DNA of 64,000 nt from Exiguobacterium sp. BMC-KP (GCF_001275385.1 NZ_LGIW01000013.1:159201-223200); one strand, 5' to 3'; positions 26,151 through 36,811 are shown, counted from the stretch's first letter. Notes: a model not told the origin generated them from the letters alone. Program-made: numbers and translations.

Positions 26151-27304
26151 GAGGTAGACTCCTTTCCGTTCGTGATCCGATGACGCGTACCACGATGAAT
26201 CGTTTCTTGAATCTGTAATGCTTCGTTGAGCAAGACAATATCTGCATCTTTGCCTACTGCAAGACTTCCCTTTTGATTCAATTGAAGCTCTTTTGCCGCA
26301 TTGACCGATGTCATACGAACGGCGTCTTCAAGCGAACAGCCGGTATAGGCGATGATATTTCGTAATGCGGCGTCCATCGTCAAAACACTTCCAGCTAAAC
26401 TACCGTTTTCAAGACGTGCCGCACCATCTTGAACGAATACAGCCTGACCACCTAACTCATACTCACCATCAGCTAATCCTTTTGCACGCATCGCATCCGT
26501 GATGACGATCAATCGGTCTGCACCTTTCATTCGGTAGGCGAAATCTACCATCTCCGGAGCACTATGAATTCCATCCGGAATGATTTCTGCATAAACATCC
26601 GGTGTTAGGAGACAGTACCCGACCGTTCCCGGTTCTCGATGATGTAACGCCCGCATTTGATTATAGAGATGAGTACCATGAGTGACGTGACCGGCTTGAT
26701 TTTGTGCATACGTCGCGTCGGTATGTCCGGCTGACGGAATCGCACCCGTCAATCGCACTGCTTCCTCAAACGCACGCGCTCCCGGACGCTCCGGAGCGTA
26801 AGTCACGAGCTTGATCGTGCTTCCAGAAGCTTGTTGCCATTTTAAGAACTGCTCGACATCCGGTTCGACGATATGTTCATGCGGCTGCGCGCCCGCATAA
26901 TCTGGATTGATGAACGGTCCCTCGAGATGAACACCAACGATCGTTGTATCGTCTTGCGCTACGACTTCTCGGACCGTCTCAAGCGCTTGCGTAATGTTTT
27001 CCCAGTCCTGTGTAATTGTCGTCGCTAAAAACGAGGTCACGCCTTCTTGTAACATCTGCTGGCTGAAATGACGCAAGCTCTTGGCATCCCCATCCATGAC
27101 ATCGACATCATATCCGCCATGAATATGCACATCAATCATTCCGGGAATGAGCGATTGATGGTGCGCATCAATCGTCTCCTCTCCTGCAACTTCTTCGAAT
27201 GCAGTCATCGGACCAATCGCCTCAATCGTCCGTCCGAAACGAATGAATCCATCTTCGATCGTCTGCTCTCCCGTATAAATTCGGGCATTGATGATTACTG
27301 TCAT
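26147..27304 (-). CDS. nagA: N-acetylglucosamine-6-phosphate deacetylase
   Basis: A 385-residue amidohydrolase that removes acetate from GlcNAc-6-phosphate recovered from cell wall or chitin. GMIDVHIHGGYDVD (HxH metal site), GVHLEGPFINP with the metal-binding glutamate, the histidine in SAGHTDA and VITDAM follow the NagA pattern. AAAGGATGATGACAG precedes the ATG. It is the first gene of nagAB. Confidence 0.97.
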   Translation of the reverse strand: MTVIINARIYTGEQTIEDGFIRFGRTIEAIGPMTAFEEVAGEETIDAHHQSLIPGMIDVHIHGGYDVDVMDGDAKSLRHFSQQMLQEGVTSFLATTITQDWENITQALETVREVVAQDDTTIVGVHLEGPFINPDYAGAQPHEHIVEPDVEQFLKWQQASGSTIKLVTYAPERPGARAFEEAVRLTGAIPSAGHTDATYAQNQAGHVTHGTHLYNQMRALHHREPGTVGYCLLTPDVYAEIIPDGIHSAPEMVDFAYRMKGADRLIVITDAMRAKGLADGEYELGGQAVFVQDGAARLENGSLAGSVLTMDAALRNIIAYTGCSLEDAVRMTSVNAAKELQLNQKGSLAVGKDADIVLLNEALQIQETIHRGTRHRITNGKESTS

Positions 27305-27351
27305 CTGTCATCATCCTTTCTCTGACCGTACCATTACTTGCTTCCGTATTT

Positions 27352-27386
27352 AGTATAACGCGATTAATTCTAGTTGTATAGACCTT
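27352..27386 (-). promoter_or_regulatory. nagAB promoter with NagR-like operator
   Basis: On the minus strand TATACA, 17 bp, TATACT (-10 at 27352-27357). Over the -35 lies TTGTATAGACC (27374-27384), one base from the near-palindromic NagR (YvoA) site TGGTATAGACC known from B. subtilis. Binding of the nearby nagR product would block RNA polymerase (inference). Confidence 0.6.
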
Positions 27387-27409
27387 TGTACATTTCATCA
27401 TAGAATATA

Positions 27410-27451
27410 AAAGGACGACCTCACTCGTCTCTAGACAAGTGGTCGCCCTTT
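27410..27451 (-). terminator. Terminator after mprF
   Basis: AAAGG-A-CGACC and CACT pair with AGTG and GGTCG-C-CCTTT (27410-27451, small internal mismatches); on the minus strand it runs into TTTTATATTC. Confidence 0.75.
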
Positions 27452-27488
27452 GTATACCCGTCGACTGTCATCTTTATGCGTCAGTCGA

Positions 27489-30047
27489 TCACGGTAATAA
27501 AATCCGGTCTTTTTTTCGGGAAATCAGACGCGTTGCTTTTAAGATCGCCATCGGTAAAGATTGACGCTTCCGGTACGCCAGGTATCGTCCTTCCCATTTT
27601 GGATCATACTTTTCTTTGTAACGTCGTAGACCCGTAAAACTGTACATGTAGCGAATATTATTGAAGACATCCGCTGCCACACGCTCTTGCCAGAAGGAAG
27701 TCTCATCCTCACCGACGGACGAGAGTGGCGCCATTCCCATGTTGAATGTCCGGTATCCTTCTTCCTTCGCATACTCAAACAATCGAATGAACATCGCATC
27801 CATGATTCCGTTCGGTCCGTCTGGTCGAAAACGCATTAAGTCGATCGATAGAACACCTTCTTGGTAAGCAGGCATGAATGTCATGAACCCAATCAATCGT
27901 CCTTCCGCTTCACGCATGACGCCAATCGGTGCCCGGTTTAAGTACGGCTCATGAAAATAACCGAGCGAGAAGCCTTTTTCCGACTTATCCCCCAACCACT
28001 CATCAGAGACTTCCTGAAGCTCTGCTAACAATACATTCGAGAAAGGTGGCTCGATCACTTCAAACGTCATGCCTTCTCGTTCAAAACGATTTTTGATTGA
28101 TCGAAGTCCAGCCCGCTTCTTTCCTGAAACGGTGAATGATGGAATATCAACAATCGCCTCTTCTCCGAGTTTAAAGAAGTTGAAACCGAAATCATGATAG
28201 AGCGACATGTTTTGCGCTTGAATCTGGTAGATGTTCGGAATATAGCCGAGATCTTCAACTCGACGCAAGAAAGACGCAATGACTTGCGAGTGTTCCTTTG
28301 GATCTCCACTTGGATCACCAAGCATCATAATTCGATTACCGGTCTGACTAAACTGGATGAACGAACGACCTGTCTCTGAAAAGAAGAAGCGCTTATCTCC
28401 GAGAAACGCCAAATGGCTCAAATAGTTTCCACCTTGTTCGGTTAAGACGGATTGAATTTTTTCACCATCGAACAACTCCCCGAGTACCGGTTGATTGAAT
28501 GTATTAAATAAACGAATGAATACTAGTCCGTAAACGAGCGCAAAGATAGACGCACTCGCAGCGAACATGAAAATCTCATGAGCCGGGTAAACTTTTGTTC
28601 CGTCTGCTGATCCCAGTGTGTAGAACGCATATCCGAAAAAGACGAAACCACCGATGTAGAGGAGTCCAACGAATGCAACACGAATGAAACGTGTCGTTGT
28701 AATGAGCGTCCGTTCTCGGTGAAATGCCTTGCGTGACATGAGTAACAAGATGAGAACAATCACAACTGCAAGGAACGAAATCAGGTTAAATCCGCGAAGT
28801 ACCATCCCGACCAATGCAAAGAAAGATGCGCCATACATCATGTATAACGAACGTTTTGTTCGACGATAGAGAGCCGTCGATAAGAGGACGAATAATAAGC
28901 CACCCATTAAGAAGAAACTGTTCGCAAGTAACAGCGCTTCATGTGGTAATTTCGATTCCAGATATTCATATTGCGTAGAGACGGGTGGTAAAATAGCGAT
29001 TCCCCAAATCGTGATACCGGCAACAAGCGTGATCAATGCTAAGGTGAAGTGACGAATTTTACTGAGGAATCGCAGTTGTAAGCGCCAAATGACACCCCCA
29101 ACCTCAACAGACGGACCGACAATCGGTTTGTCTTCAATCATCTTAACGACCGGACCACTGAATTCTCGTGCTGAGAAGATAACCCCGATCAAGAATGGAA
29201 TCAAGTAGTAGACGAGGCGATAGATCAGTAGGCCTGTCAAGACAATACCTTCCTCAACACCCGCACGTTGCATACCAATTAAAAATACTAAGTCAAATGA
29301 ACCGAATCCGCCAGGTACCATTGAAATCAATCCTGCCGTGGCAGCAATGATGAAGACACCGATGACTTTTGCAAAACTAACATCTGTCCCAAGTGATGCC
29401 AAAATGAAATAAACGACAACACCGGCACTGAACCATTCTGCTAGCGATACGATGGAGTACAAAGCAATCGATTTCGGATGAATACTGCTGTTCCCACGCC
29501 GAAACGAGAACAATAAGTACAGTGGGAAGAATAAAGCGACGCCGATGATGACCGGCCATAGCCATTTCTTCATTTCAAGCACTTCAAATGCCGGGAAGAT
29601 GTGCAGGAGTGACAATGTCGACAAGATTGATAAACCACTAATCAATGTCGGTGCCATCCAGCCGATCGCCTTCAACAAACGACCACCTTCGACGAATGGT
29701 CGATAGAGGGCAGACCGGATAGCCATTCCTGCGAGACCTCCAAAGCCGATGATCCCGTTAAAGGAGTTTGCAATCCAGGACGCCCGGAAAATCAGTCCGA
29801 CCGGTGCTTTTGCTTCTAGCGAGCGCAACAGGAAGAAGTCATAAAAGAACATCGTCGAGACTGCCGCGAGACCTGAAAGAATCAACAGGATGAACTGCCA
29901 AGAAGGCACTTGACGGATGGCTTGAATCGATTCCTTCAGAGACAGACTTCGCAATTCGTTTTGTCCTTGATAAAAAATGAATCCAATCAAGACAATCGGC
30001 AAGATGATCTTCGCAATCGTCATGATTCGTTGTTTTGAGAATTTCAA
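27489..30047 (-). CDS. mprF: Phosphatidylglycerol lysyltransferase / flippase
   Basis: An 852-residue bifunctional membrane protein. The N-terminal ~500 residues contain about 14 membrane helices (flippase, UPF0104-like: NSFNGIIGFGGLAGMAIRSALYR region, then MVPGGFGSFDLV). The C-terminal cytoplasmic domain (~520-835) is the DUF2156 lysyl-PG synthase with SGKKRAGLRSIKNRFEREG and FNMGMAPLSSVG. It adds lysine from Lys-tRNA to phosphatidylglycerol, giving resistance to cationic peptides. Its ATG overlaps the MATE exporter stop by 4 bp, so the two proteins are made together. Confidence 0.94.
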   Translation of the reverse strand: MKFSKQRIMTIAKIILPIVLIGFIFYQGQNELRSLSLKESIQAIRQVPSWQFILLILSGLAAVSTMFFYDFFLLRSLEAKAPVGLIFRASWIANSFNGIIGFGGLAGMAIRSALYRPFVEGGRLLKAIGWMAPTLISGLSILSTLSLLHIFPAFEVLEMKKWLWPVIIGVALFFPLYLLFSFRRGNSSIHPKSIALYSIVSLAEWFSAGVVVYFILASLGTDVSFAKVIGVFIIAATAGLISMVPGGFGSFDLVFLIGMQRAGVEEGIVLTGLLIYRLVYYLIPFLIGVIFSAREFSGPVVKMIEDKPIVGPSVEVGGVIWRLQLRFLSKIRHFTLALITLVAGITIWGIAILPPVSTQYEYLESKLPHEALLLANSFFLMGGLLFVLLSTALYRRTKRSLYMMYGASFFALVGMVLRGFNLISFLAVVIVLILLLMSRKAFHRERTLITTTRFIRVAFVGLLYIGGFVFFGYAFYTLGSADGTKVYPAHEIFMFAASASIFALVYGLVFIRLFNTFNQPVLGELFDGEKIQSVLTEQGGNYLSHLAFLGDKRFFFSETGRSFIQFSQTGNRIMMLGDPSGDPKEHSQVIASFLRRVEDLGYIPNIYQIQAQNMSLYHDFGFNFFKLGEEAIVDIPSFTVSGKKRAGLRSIKNRFEREGMTFEVIEPPFSNVLLAELQEVSDEWLGDKSEKGFSLGYFHEPYLNRAPIGVMREAEGRLIGFMTFMPAYQEGVLSIDLMRFRPDGPNGIMDAMFIRLFEYAKEEGYRTFNMGMAPLSSVGEDETSFWQERVAADVFNNIRYMYSFTGLRRYKEKYDPKWEGRYLAYRKRQSLPMAILKATRLISRKKDRILLP

Positions 30048-31399
30048 GTTGCCAGCCTCCTTGATTTACGGATTAAGTACATTAAACGAACAAGCAAGAG
30101 GGTTGCTCCGACTGCAAGACCGATGATCAATCCCCACCAGTAACCATCTGGTCCGAGCGCTGTGTAGCGTTCGAGATAAAAACCTAATGGTAGTCCGATG
30201 ACCCAGTAGGCTGCGATCGTCAACAAGAAAGTAACGTTAACGTCCTTAAATCCGCGTAGTGCACCTTGCGTTGGTGCAGCGACGGCATCCGACAGTTGGA
30301 AGAAAATCGCTAGAATCATGAAGTGTGCGGCTGCTTCGATGACTTGTGGGTCTCGACTATATAACGCCGCCAGTTCTTCATTCTTTAAGTACAACAAGAT
30401 CCCGGAGAACAAAGAGACGGCAACACACATCGTCAATCCAATGACGACATACTGGACAGCATCCTTGATTCGTTTGGCTCCGACTTCAAAACCGACTGTG
30501 ATTGTCAACGCAGACGCAGCGGATAACGGGATCATATAGACGAAGGAAGCGAAGTTGATCGCGGCTTGATAGGCACCGATGATGACATCACCGTATGCTC
30601 CAAGCAACAATGTGACTGCTGAAAAAATACTGACTTCAGAAAAAATAGCGAGACCAATTGGAGCACCCAGTAGAATCAACTCTTTAATCCGCTTCATGTC
30701 TGGACGATAAAAGCGCCGGAGAATACCAAGACGTTGGAACAACTCTCCTTTAAAGACAACAGCGATGATTGCTAGACAGAGAATCCAGTACGTGATGGCA
30801 GTCGCAACTCCCGCACCTACTCCACCGAGTTCTGGAAAACCGAAGTTGCCGAAGATGAATAGATAATTGAAAAGGACGTTAATGGGTAAAGAGATTAGTA
30901 GTAAGACCATCGTGATGTTTGATTTCCCTAACGAATCGACAAGTGTTCGTAAGACAAAGAAAACGAACATCGGCACGATTCCTAGCGCTAGCATCACGAG
31001 ATAATTCCGTGCAACTTCACGTGCTTCTGCCGATAACTCCATCCGTTCGAGAATTGGATTGACGGCGAGGAGTCCGATGACTACTGTCAACCCAATGATC
31101 ACGACAGCGACATACAATGCCTGCATGACGATTCGTTTGACTTCTCGTTCTCGTTTTGCGCCCATCGCTTGAGAAACGAGCGGTGCGACAGCAAGTAGAA
31201 TACCGGTCAACCCTGTGTAGACAGGTGCCCAGAGACTGGCCCCGACACCGACACCAGCTAAATCAGCAGAGCCATATCGACCGGCCATGACCGTATCGAA
31301 AAAACTAATTAAATAAAACGCGACTTGCGTTACGAGAATCGGAAAGAAGATTTTCATGAACTGTTTCATCTTTCCTGAGAACGTAACTGTTTCTAACAT
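30044..31399 (-). CDS. MATE-family multidrug/Na+ exporter (NorM-like)
   Basis: A 451-residue protein with 12 predicted membrane helices in two homologous halves. TVMAGRYGSADLAGVGVGASLWAP and PLVSQAMGAKR in the first half and APTQGALRGFKDV in the second are MATE landmarks. It should export cationic compounds in exchange for Na+ or H+. The Shine-Dalgarno is a weak GGTGG four bases before the ATG; upstream is a stem, AGGAGG-ATC-CCTCCT. It is the first gene of a two-gene operon with mprF. Confidence 0.93.
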   Translation of the reverse strand: MLETVTFSGKMKQFMKIFFPILVTQVAFYLISFFDTVMAGRYGSADLAGVGVGASLWAPVYTGLTGILLAVAPLVSQAMGAKREREVKRIVMQALYVAVVIIGLTVVIGLLAVNPILERMELSAEAREVARNYLVMLALGIVPMFVFFVLRTLVDSLGKSNITMVLLLISLPINVLFNYLFIFGNFGFPELGGVGAGVATAITYWILCLAIIAVVFKGELFQRLGILRRFYRPDMKRIKELILLGAPIGLAIFSEVSIFSAVTLLLGAYGDVIIGAYQAAINFASFVYMIPLSAASALTITVGFEVGAKRIKDAVQYVVIGLTMCVAVSLFSGILLYLKNEELAALYSRDPQVIEAAAHFMILAIFFQLSDAVAAPTQGALRGFKDVNVTFLLTIAAYWVIGLPLGFYLERYTALGPDGYWWGLIIGLAVGATLLLVRLMYLIRKSRRLAT

Positions 31400-31491
31400 G
31401 TTTCCACCACATTTCAGGAGGGATCCTCCTTAATTTTAAACCATTTGATTCTTACTCTCTTACGAAAATTATCCAAGGAGGGATTCATCTC

Positions 31492-32280
31492 ATGAACCAT
31501 CGAGATACTGAAAAGTTAACCTTCGAATTGCTCGAGACGTGGTCTACCTTTAATCATTATGCGAAAGAAGCACAGACGTTTGAAAATCCAGAAGACGTCC
31601 ATCAAGCTCGGATTCGCTTACGAAAACTGATCACATTTGCCCGATTAGTCGATTTAACGGAAGAACCCGTCTATTTGATTTGGAAGCGGCTGATGCATGC
31701 GTTCGGTGAAGTCCGTGACCTCGACGTACAGCTTGAAGCGACTTCAAACAAAACAGAAATGGATCAGTTATTCGCGAACCATGTTGCCCTGCAACTCCAA
31801 GGAAAACGGTCGACTTTAATCGAGACGATGCATCTCTTGATCTCAAATGAGCTCGATCGATCCGTTCGTCGTTTTTTAGCAGGTCCGATGACAAAACGTC
31901 TCAAGCGGATGTCAGAAAAAGAACTGATTCATGCCGCGGAGAAACGCTATGAAAAAAAACGCGAACAATTTGAAAAAGTGCAACGAAAGGATGGAACGAA
32001 GCGTGTTGAACGGATGCATGAATTACGACTCGCTACAAAAGCATACCGTTATACGGTCGAGTATCTTCGTCCCTACACGCATCAACCGAAATCTGCTGTT
32101 GATCGACTAAAAGCAACCCAGACGCAACTTGGAAACATTAATGACACGTATCAGCGATTAGAAAGATGGCGATCATTCGAGGTCCCAAGCATTTATCAAG
32201 AGGAACGTTTGCGTCAGATCAAGCGCTTAGAGGACGAACTACGTTCTGCGCTTGATCAGATTGAAATCGCTCATGGATGA
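31492..32280 (+). CDS. CHAD domain protein
   Basis: A 262-residue all-helical, strongly charged protein. HQARIRLRKLITFAR near residue 38 and HELRLATKAYRYTVEYL near residue 180 are the two conserved His-x2-R-x3-K/R motifs of CHAD domains, which bind inorganic polyphosphate in other proteins. No CYTH (ygiF-type) domain or polyphosphate kinase is nearby. AAGGAGGG precedes the ATG. The 3' end overlaps the convergent glsA gene by 10 bp. Confidence 0.85.
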   Translation: MNHRDTEKLTFELLETWSTFNHYAKEAQTFENPEDVHQARIRLRKLITFARLVDLTEEPVYLIWKRLMHAFGEVRDLDVQLEATSNKTEMDQLFANHVALQLQGKRSTLIETMHLLISNELDRSVRRFLAGPMTKRLKRMSEKELIHAAEKRYEKKREQFEKVQRKDGTKRVERMHELRLATKAYRYTVEYLRPYTHQPKSAVDRLKATQTQLGNINDTYQRLERWRSFEVPSIYQEERLRQIKRLEDELRSALDQIEIAHG

Positions 32281-33203
32281 CGTTGAACGAGTAATTCAAG
32301 CATCTTTGTTCCAGCAATCGAATTCCCTTTTGCGTCAAGCGATGGTCCAAAGACACCGATTCCGAGATCAGCCATATCGAAATCACTTCGACCACAAGCA
32401 ACAACTGCACCGGAAACACCACTTTTTCCTGGAAGCCCGACTTGGACGGAAAATTCTCCTGATGCATCGTACATGCCACACGTCGTCATGATCGCTCGAA
32501 TGATTCGTGCGTTCCGACGTGAAATGACTTGACGTCCTGATGGTGTTTTTCCAGATGTACTCAGAATTTTTCCCATCATAGCAAGTCCTTTACAGTTCGT
32601 CAAAATCGCACATTGTTTCGTATAGACGTCGATGATTTCTTCGACATTGCCTTCGATGACACCATGATAGCGCATGAAATAGAGCAGCGCCCGATTCAAA
32701 TCCGTCGTTTCGAATTCTGATTCAGCAACATCTGCGTCATATTTTACCATTTCCACTTCAATATCCAATAGTTTTGCGATGAATTGACGCAATTGAAGTA
32801 ATTTATCCGCAGCATCCGTTCCCGGTAACATGCTCGTTACGGCTAATGCCCCTGCATTGATCATCGGGTTCAACGGTTTTGTTGGAATCGTTTCTTCGAG
32901 CTTGGCAATGGAATTGAACGCATCACCGGTCGGTTCCATACCAACTTTTGAAAAGACGTAGTCTTCTCCAAATGTCTCGAGGACGAATGCGAGCGTAATG
33001 ATCTTCGAAACACTCTGTAGTGTAAACATCGTGTCGGCGTCACCTGCCGAAACGAATGTTCCGTCAGCATTACAGACAGCGATCCCGAGTTGTGTCGGGT
33101 CGACTTTCGCAAGCTCTGGAATATAACTGGCAACTTGTCCAAGCACCGTATACGGACGGCACTCTTCAATCAACTCCTCGAGTTGGGCTTGTGTAACATT
33201 CAT
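32271..33203 (-). CDS. glsA: Glutaminase
   Basis: A 310-residue serine-dependent-fold glutaminase that hydrolyses glutamine to glutamate and ammonia. FTLQSVSKII contains the SxxK nucleophile motif; NPMINAGALA, the tyrosine region and GKSGVSGAVVA near the C-terminus match the YbgJ/GlsA family. Length is normal. GAGGGAACG precedes the ATG. It converges with the CHAD gene without a terminator between them. Confidence 0.95.
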   Translation of the reverse strand: MNVTQAQLEELIEECRPYTVLGQVASYIPELAKVDPTQLGIAVCNADGTFVSAGDADTMFTLQSVSKIITLAFVLETFGEDYVFSKVGMEPTGDAFNSIAKLEETIPTKPLNPMINAGALAVTSMLPGTDAADKLLQLRQFIAKLLDIEVEMVKYDADVAESEFETTDLNRALLYFMRYHGVIEGNVEEIIDVYTKQCAILTNCKGLAMMGKILSTSGKTPSGRQVISRRNARIIRAIMTTCGMYDASGEFSVQVGLPGKSGVSGAVVACGRSDFDMADLGIGVFGPSLDAKGNSIAGTKMLELLVQRHP

Positions 33204-33278
33204 GGCGTTCCCTCTTTCTCTTTTTTTCTAGCTTATCACGCATCGATTGAATCCGGATATGGTTCTTCCGTAAACGCT

Positions 33279-33318
33279 AAAAGGAGTCGACTCGTTTCAG
33301 CCGAGTCGACTCCTTTTT
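33279..33318 (-). terminator. Terminator after clpB
   Basis: AAAAGGAGTCGACTCG (33279-33294) pairs with CGAGTCGACTCCTTTT (33302-33317). T-runs occur on both sides, so it could work on either strand; on the minus strand it closes cbpA-clpB. Confidence 0.9.
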
Positions 33319-33330
33319 CTAGCATCTGCT

Positions 33331-35907
33331 TCATCCGTGTATGACTAGTTCGCCGTCTTCTACGTCAATCGCAATCCGGGCACCATCTTGAATCGCTCCA
33401 CTGATCAAGGCACGCGCGAGCTTCGTCTCAATTGTTCGTTGGATATAACGATTGATTGGACGCGCACCGTACTGTGGTTCGAATGCTTCGTCAAAGATAA
33501 GCGTCTTCGCAGCATCTGTGACATCAATCGTAATGCCACGTCCAGATAAGCGCGAGGTCATCTTCTCGACCGCTTTATCGATGATTCGTTCAATTTCCGT
33601 CCGGTGGAGCGGATGGAATAAAATCGTGTCATCAATCCGGTTCAAAAACTCGGGTCGGAAGTGACGCTTCAATTCTTGTCGAACAGCTTCTTCTTCCGCC
33701 GCATCAATGACACCATCTTTGGCTGCTTCAAGCAGGATTGGTGCACCGATGTTTGACGTCATGATGACGATCGTATTCTTGAAGTCGACGACACGTCCTT
33801 GAGCATCCGTCAAACGACCATCGTCGAGCAACTGTAGCAAGATATTAAAGACATCCCCGTGAGCCTTTTCGATCTCATCGAACAGGAGTACCGAATATGG
33901 GCTCCGTCGGACAGCTTCCGTCAATTGACCGCCCTCTTCGTAGCCGACGTATCCTGGAGGCGCACCAACAAGACGAGAGACATTGTGTTTTTCCATATAC
34001 TCCGACATATCAATCCGGACGATATGATCTTCACTATCGAACATCGCGGCTGCTAAGGCTTTTGCGAGTTCTGTCTTCCCGACTCCTGTCGGACCGAGGA
34101 ATAAGAAGGAGCCAATCGGACGATTCGGATCCTTGATTCCCGCTCGCGCGCGAATGACAGCGTCTGCAACAAGACGGACCGCTTCGTCTTGACCAAAGAC
34201 ACGCTCATGAAGCGTATCCTCGAGATAGAGCAATTTTTCTCGTTCGCCTTGCGCAAGACGTGCCACCGGAATGCCAGTCCATTTGGAAACGATATCGGAG
34301 ATTTCTTCTTCCGTCACCGCTTCCCGGACAAGTTCATGTGAGATGTGTTCAGATGATTCTTCCGCGACTTTCAGACGTGCCTCAAGATCCGGAATTTGAC
34401 CGTACTTGATTTCCGAAGCGCGGTTTAAATCATAACGCCCTTCCGCTTCTTGTAACGCCAGTTTCGCTTTCTCAAGATCCGCACGTAACTGCTGGACACT
34501 TTGCGAACTCTCTTTTTCCCGCTCCCACCGTGTCCGAAGTGCGCTTTCATCTTCTCGGACAGAACTGAGTTCTTGCTGTAAGACGGCAAGTCGTTTCCGG
34601 GATGCCTCATCCGTTTCTTTCTTCAATGCCGCCTCTTCGATTTCGAGCTGCATGACCCGACGCACGAGCGAATCGAGTTCAGCTGGCATTGATTCCATAT
34701 CGGTCCGAATCATCGCACATGCCTCATCAACAAGGTCGATTGCTTTATCCGGCATGAACCGATCCGTAATGTACCGATCAGACAACATCGCTGCCGCGAC
34801 AAGCGCATTGTCATGGATTCGTACACCATGGTGAATCTCGAAACGTTCTTTTAGTCCACGCAAAATCGAAATCGTATCCTCGACATCCGGTTCAGCGACC
34901 AGTACTTGTTGGAAACGTCGTTCGAGCGCTGGATCCTTTTCGATGTACTTCCGGTACTCGTCAAGCGTCGTCGCACCGATACAGTGCAATTCACCACGCG
35001 CAAGCATCGGCTTGAGCATGTTTCCAGCGTCCATCGCTCCGTCTGTTTTCCCAGCACCGACGATTGTGTGTAATTCATCGATGAATAAGAGGATCTGACC
35101 TTCGGCTTCTTTGACTTCATTCAAGACTGCTTGCAAACGCTCTTCGAACTCACCCCGGTATTTCGCACCAGCGACGAGTGCACTCATGTCTAAGCTGAAT
35201 AGCTGTTTATTCTTCAGACTTTCCGGTACATCTCCCCGGACGATCCGTTGTGCTAACCCTTCAACGATAGCCGTTTTCCCGACACCGGGTTCTCCGATCA
35301 AGACGGGATTATTTTTCGTCTTCCGACTCAAAATCCGAATGACGCGTCGAATTTCATCATCTCGACCGATGACCGGATCCGTTTTACCCGAGCGGAAATC
35401 GGCTACAAGATCACGTCCATATTTTTTCAGCACATCAAACGTCTCTTCAGGATTTTTCGTCGTGACCTTCCGATTTCCCCGCATGCTGACGATTGCTTCT
35501 CGCAGTGTTTCTTCTGTGATACCTTGACGGCGTAAATACTGCGCTGTTGGACTCGATTGTTTGATCAGTGACAATAACAAGTGTTCGACGGAGACATAAT
35601 CGTCCTGCATGAGACGGGCTTCCGTCTCCGCTTCCGTCAATACGTTCAGCAACGAGCTACCAATCCGTGGCGTCGTCGCTTGTGACAAAGCCGGAAGTTT
35701 CCCAATCGCATCGTCAATCGCTGCATTCAATGTATCAATCCGTTGATTTAGCTTTTCAAAAACGACCCGTGCGATTCCCTCTTCTTGAGCAAGTAAGGCA
35801 AGTAGCAAATGCCACTCTGTGATTTCACTGTGACGACGTTGTTTCGCAATCGCTTGGGCAGAGACGATTCCCTCATGTGCCCGATCCGTTAAACGTTCAA
35901 AATCCAT
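33331..35907 (-). CDS. clpB: ATP-dependent disaggregase ClpB
   Basis: An 858-residue Hsp100 protein with an N-terminal Clp-N domain (~1-145), first AAA+ module with Walker A GEPGVGKT near 203, the coiled-coil M domain (~405-525) and a second AAA+ module with GPTGVGKT near 602. It resolubilises aggregated proteins with DnaK/DnaJ. The C-terminus lacks the ClpX-type tripeptide needed for ClpP. It follows the J-domain gene by 6 bp under a CtsR operator. Confidence 0.97.
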   Translation of the reverse strand: MDFERLTDRAHEGIVSAQAIAKQRRHSEITEWHLLLALLAQEEGIARVVFEKLNQRIDTLNAAIDDAIGKLPALSQATTPRIGSSLLNVLTEAETEARLMQDDYVSVEHLLLSLIKQSSPTAQYLRRQGITEETLREAIVSMRGNRKVTTKNPEETFDVLKKYGRDLVADFRSGKTDPVIGRDDEIRRVIRILSRKTKNNPVLIGEPGVGKTAIVEGLAQRIVRGDVPESLKNKQLFSLDMSALVAGAKYRGEFEERLQAVLNEVKEAEGQILLFIDELHTIVGAGKTDGAMDAGNMLKPMLARGELHCIGATTLDEYRKYIEKDPALERRFQQVLVAEPDVEDTISILRGLKERFEIHHGVRIHDNALVAAAMLSDRYITDRFMPDKAIDLVDEACAMIRTDMESMPAELDSLVRRVMQLEIEEAALKKETDEASRKRLAVLQQELSSVREDESALRTRWEREKESSQSVQQLRADLEKAKLALQEAEGRYDLNRASEIKYGQIPDLEARLKVAEESSEHISHELVREAVTEEEISDIVSKWTGIPVARLAQGEREKLLYLEDTLHERVFGQDEAVRLVADAVIRARAGIKDPNRPIGSFLFLGPTGVGKTELAKALAAAMFDSEDHIVRIDMSEYMEKHNVSRLVGAPPGYVGYEEGGQLTEAVRRSPYSVLLFDEIEKAHGDVFNILLQLLDDGRLTDAQGRVVDFKNTIVIMTSNIGAPILLEAAKDGVIDAAEEEAVRQELKRHFRPEFLNRIDDTILFHPLHRTEIERIIDKAVEKMTSRLSGRGITIDVTDAAKTLIFDEAFEPQYGARPINRYIQRTIETKLARALISGAIQDGARIAIDVEDGELVIHG

Positions 35908-35913
35908 CTTTGA

Positions 35914-36774
35914 TCACTCCTTCACTGCAAGTTGACGTTCCCACTCTTCATAAAAGGCGCGGTCCATCTCCGGTAACTTCACTTCGAGTTGGACAAGTAA
36001 TGCCCCACGATGACCATTTGATTGACTGAGACCACGATTTGGAATGCGTAATCGCGCCCCTGGCTTTGTTCCTGGTTTGACCTTCAGTTTGATTCGTTTT
36101 CCTTCGAGTGTGTCCGCGACGACTTCTCCTCCGAGTACAAGTGTCGTCGGATGAACACGGACGGTTGAGATGACGTCTTGATCGACCCTTCGGAACTGAT
36201 CATCATCCTTCAGATGAATCGTCACGTAAACATCTCCGGCAACACCTTGCCGGTTACGCATCGAACTTTTTCCACGTAATCGTACTTTTTTACCGTCATA
36301 GACGTCTTTTGGAAGGGTCAGTTGAATCGAACCGGTCGCAAGACGTACCGTAACTTTTTCATTTGTACTGAGATGACTCAGTGGTACCGTCAATTCAAGC
36401 TCTTCATCCGTTGAAGCCTCTTCCTGACTGAAGAACGAACCGAACATGTCTTCAAATCCGAACGATTGACCAGGTCGTGTCCGTCCACCACCGCCTCCAA
36501 ATTGTCGGAATAGATCTTCGTAATCTCCAGCGCCACCGGCTCCAGCACCTGCCATCTGATCGAAGTTACTGCCATATCGATCGTACTTTGCTCGTTTTTC
36601 CTCGTCTCCAAGCACATCGAAGGCTTCTTGGATATCTTTGAAACGCTGATCCGCACTCGCTTCTTTATTGACGTCTGGGTGATATTGTTTCGCCAATTTG
36701 CGGTACGCACGTTTAATATCTTGATTCGATGCATCTTTTGCGACACCGAGTGTTTGGTAGTAATCTTTAGCCAT
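35914..36774 (-). CDS. cbpA: DnaJ-class co-chaperone without zinc finger (CbpA-type)
   Basis: A 286-residue J-domain protein. The HPD motif is at 32-34; a Gly/Phe-rich linker (~75-105) is followed directly by the two beta-sandwich substrate-binding domains. The four CxxCxGxG zinc repeats of classical DnaJ are absent, so it is a class B (CbpA-like) co-chaperone that stimulates DnaK. It is the first gene of an operon with clpB, an arrangement that links the J-protein to disaggregation. Confidence 0.92.
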   Translation of the reverse strand: MAKDYYQTLGVAKDASNQDIKRAYRKLAKQYHPDVNKEASADQRFKDIQEAFDVLGDEEKRAKYDRYGSNFDQMAGAGAGGAGDYEDLFRQFGGGGGRTRPGQSFGFEDMFGSFFSQEEASTDEELELTVPLSHLSTNEKVTVRLATGSIQLTLPKDVYDGKKVRLRGKSSMRNRQGVAGDVYVTIHLKDDDQFRRVDQDVISTVRVHPTTLVLGGEVVADTLEGKRIKLKVKPGTKPGARLRIPNRGLSQSNGHRGALLVQLEVKLPEMDRAFYEEWERQLAVKE

Positions 36775-36811
36775 TCGAATTCACTTCCTTTTCCTATACT
36801 TCATTACCTTA

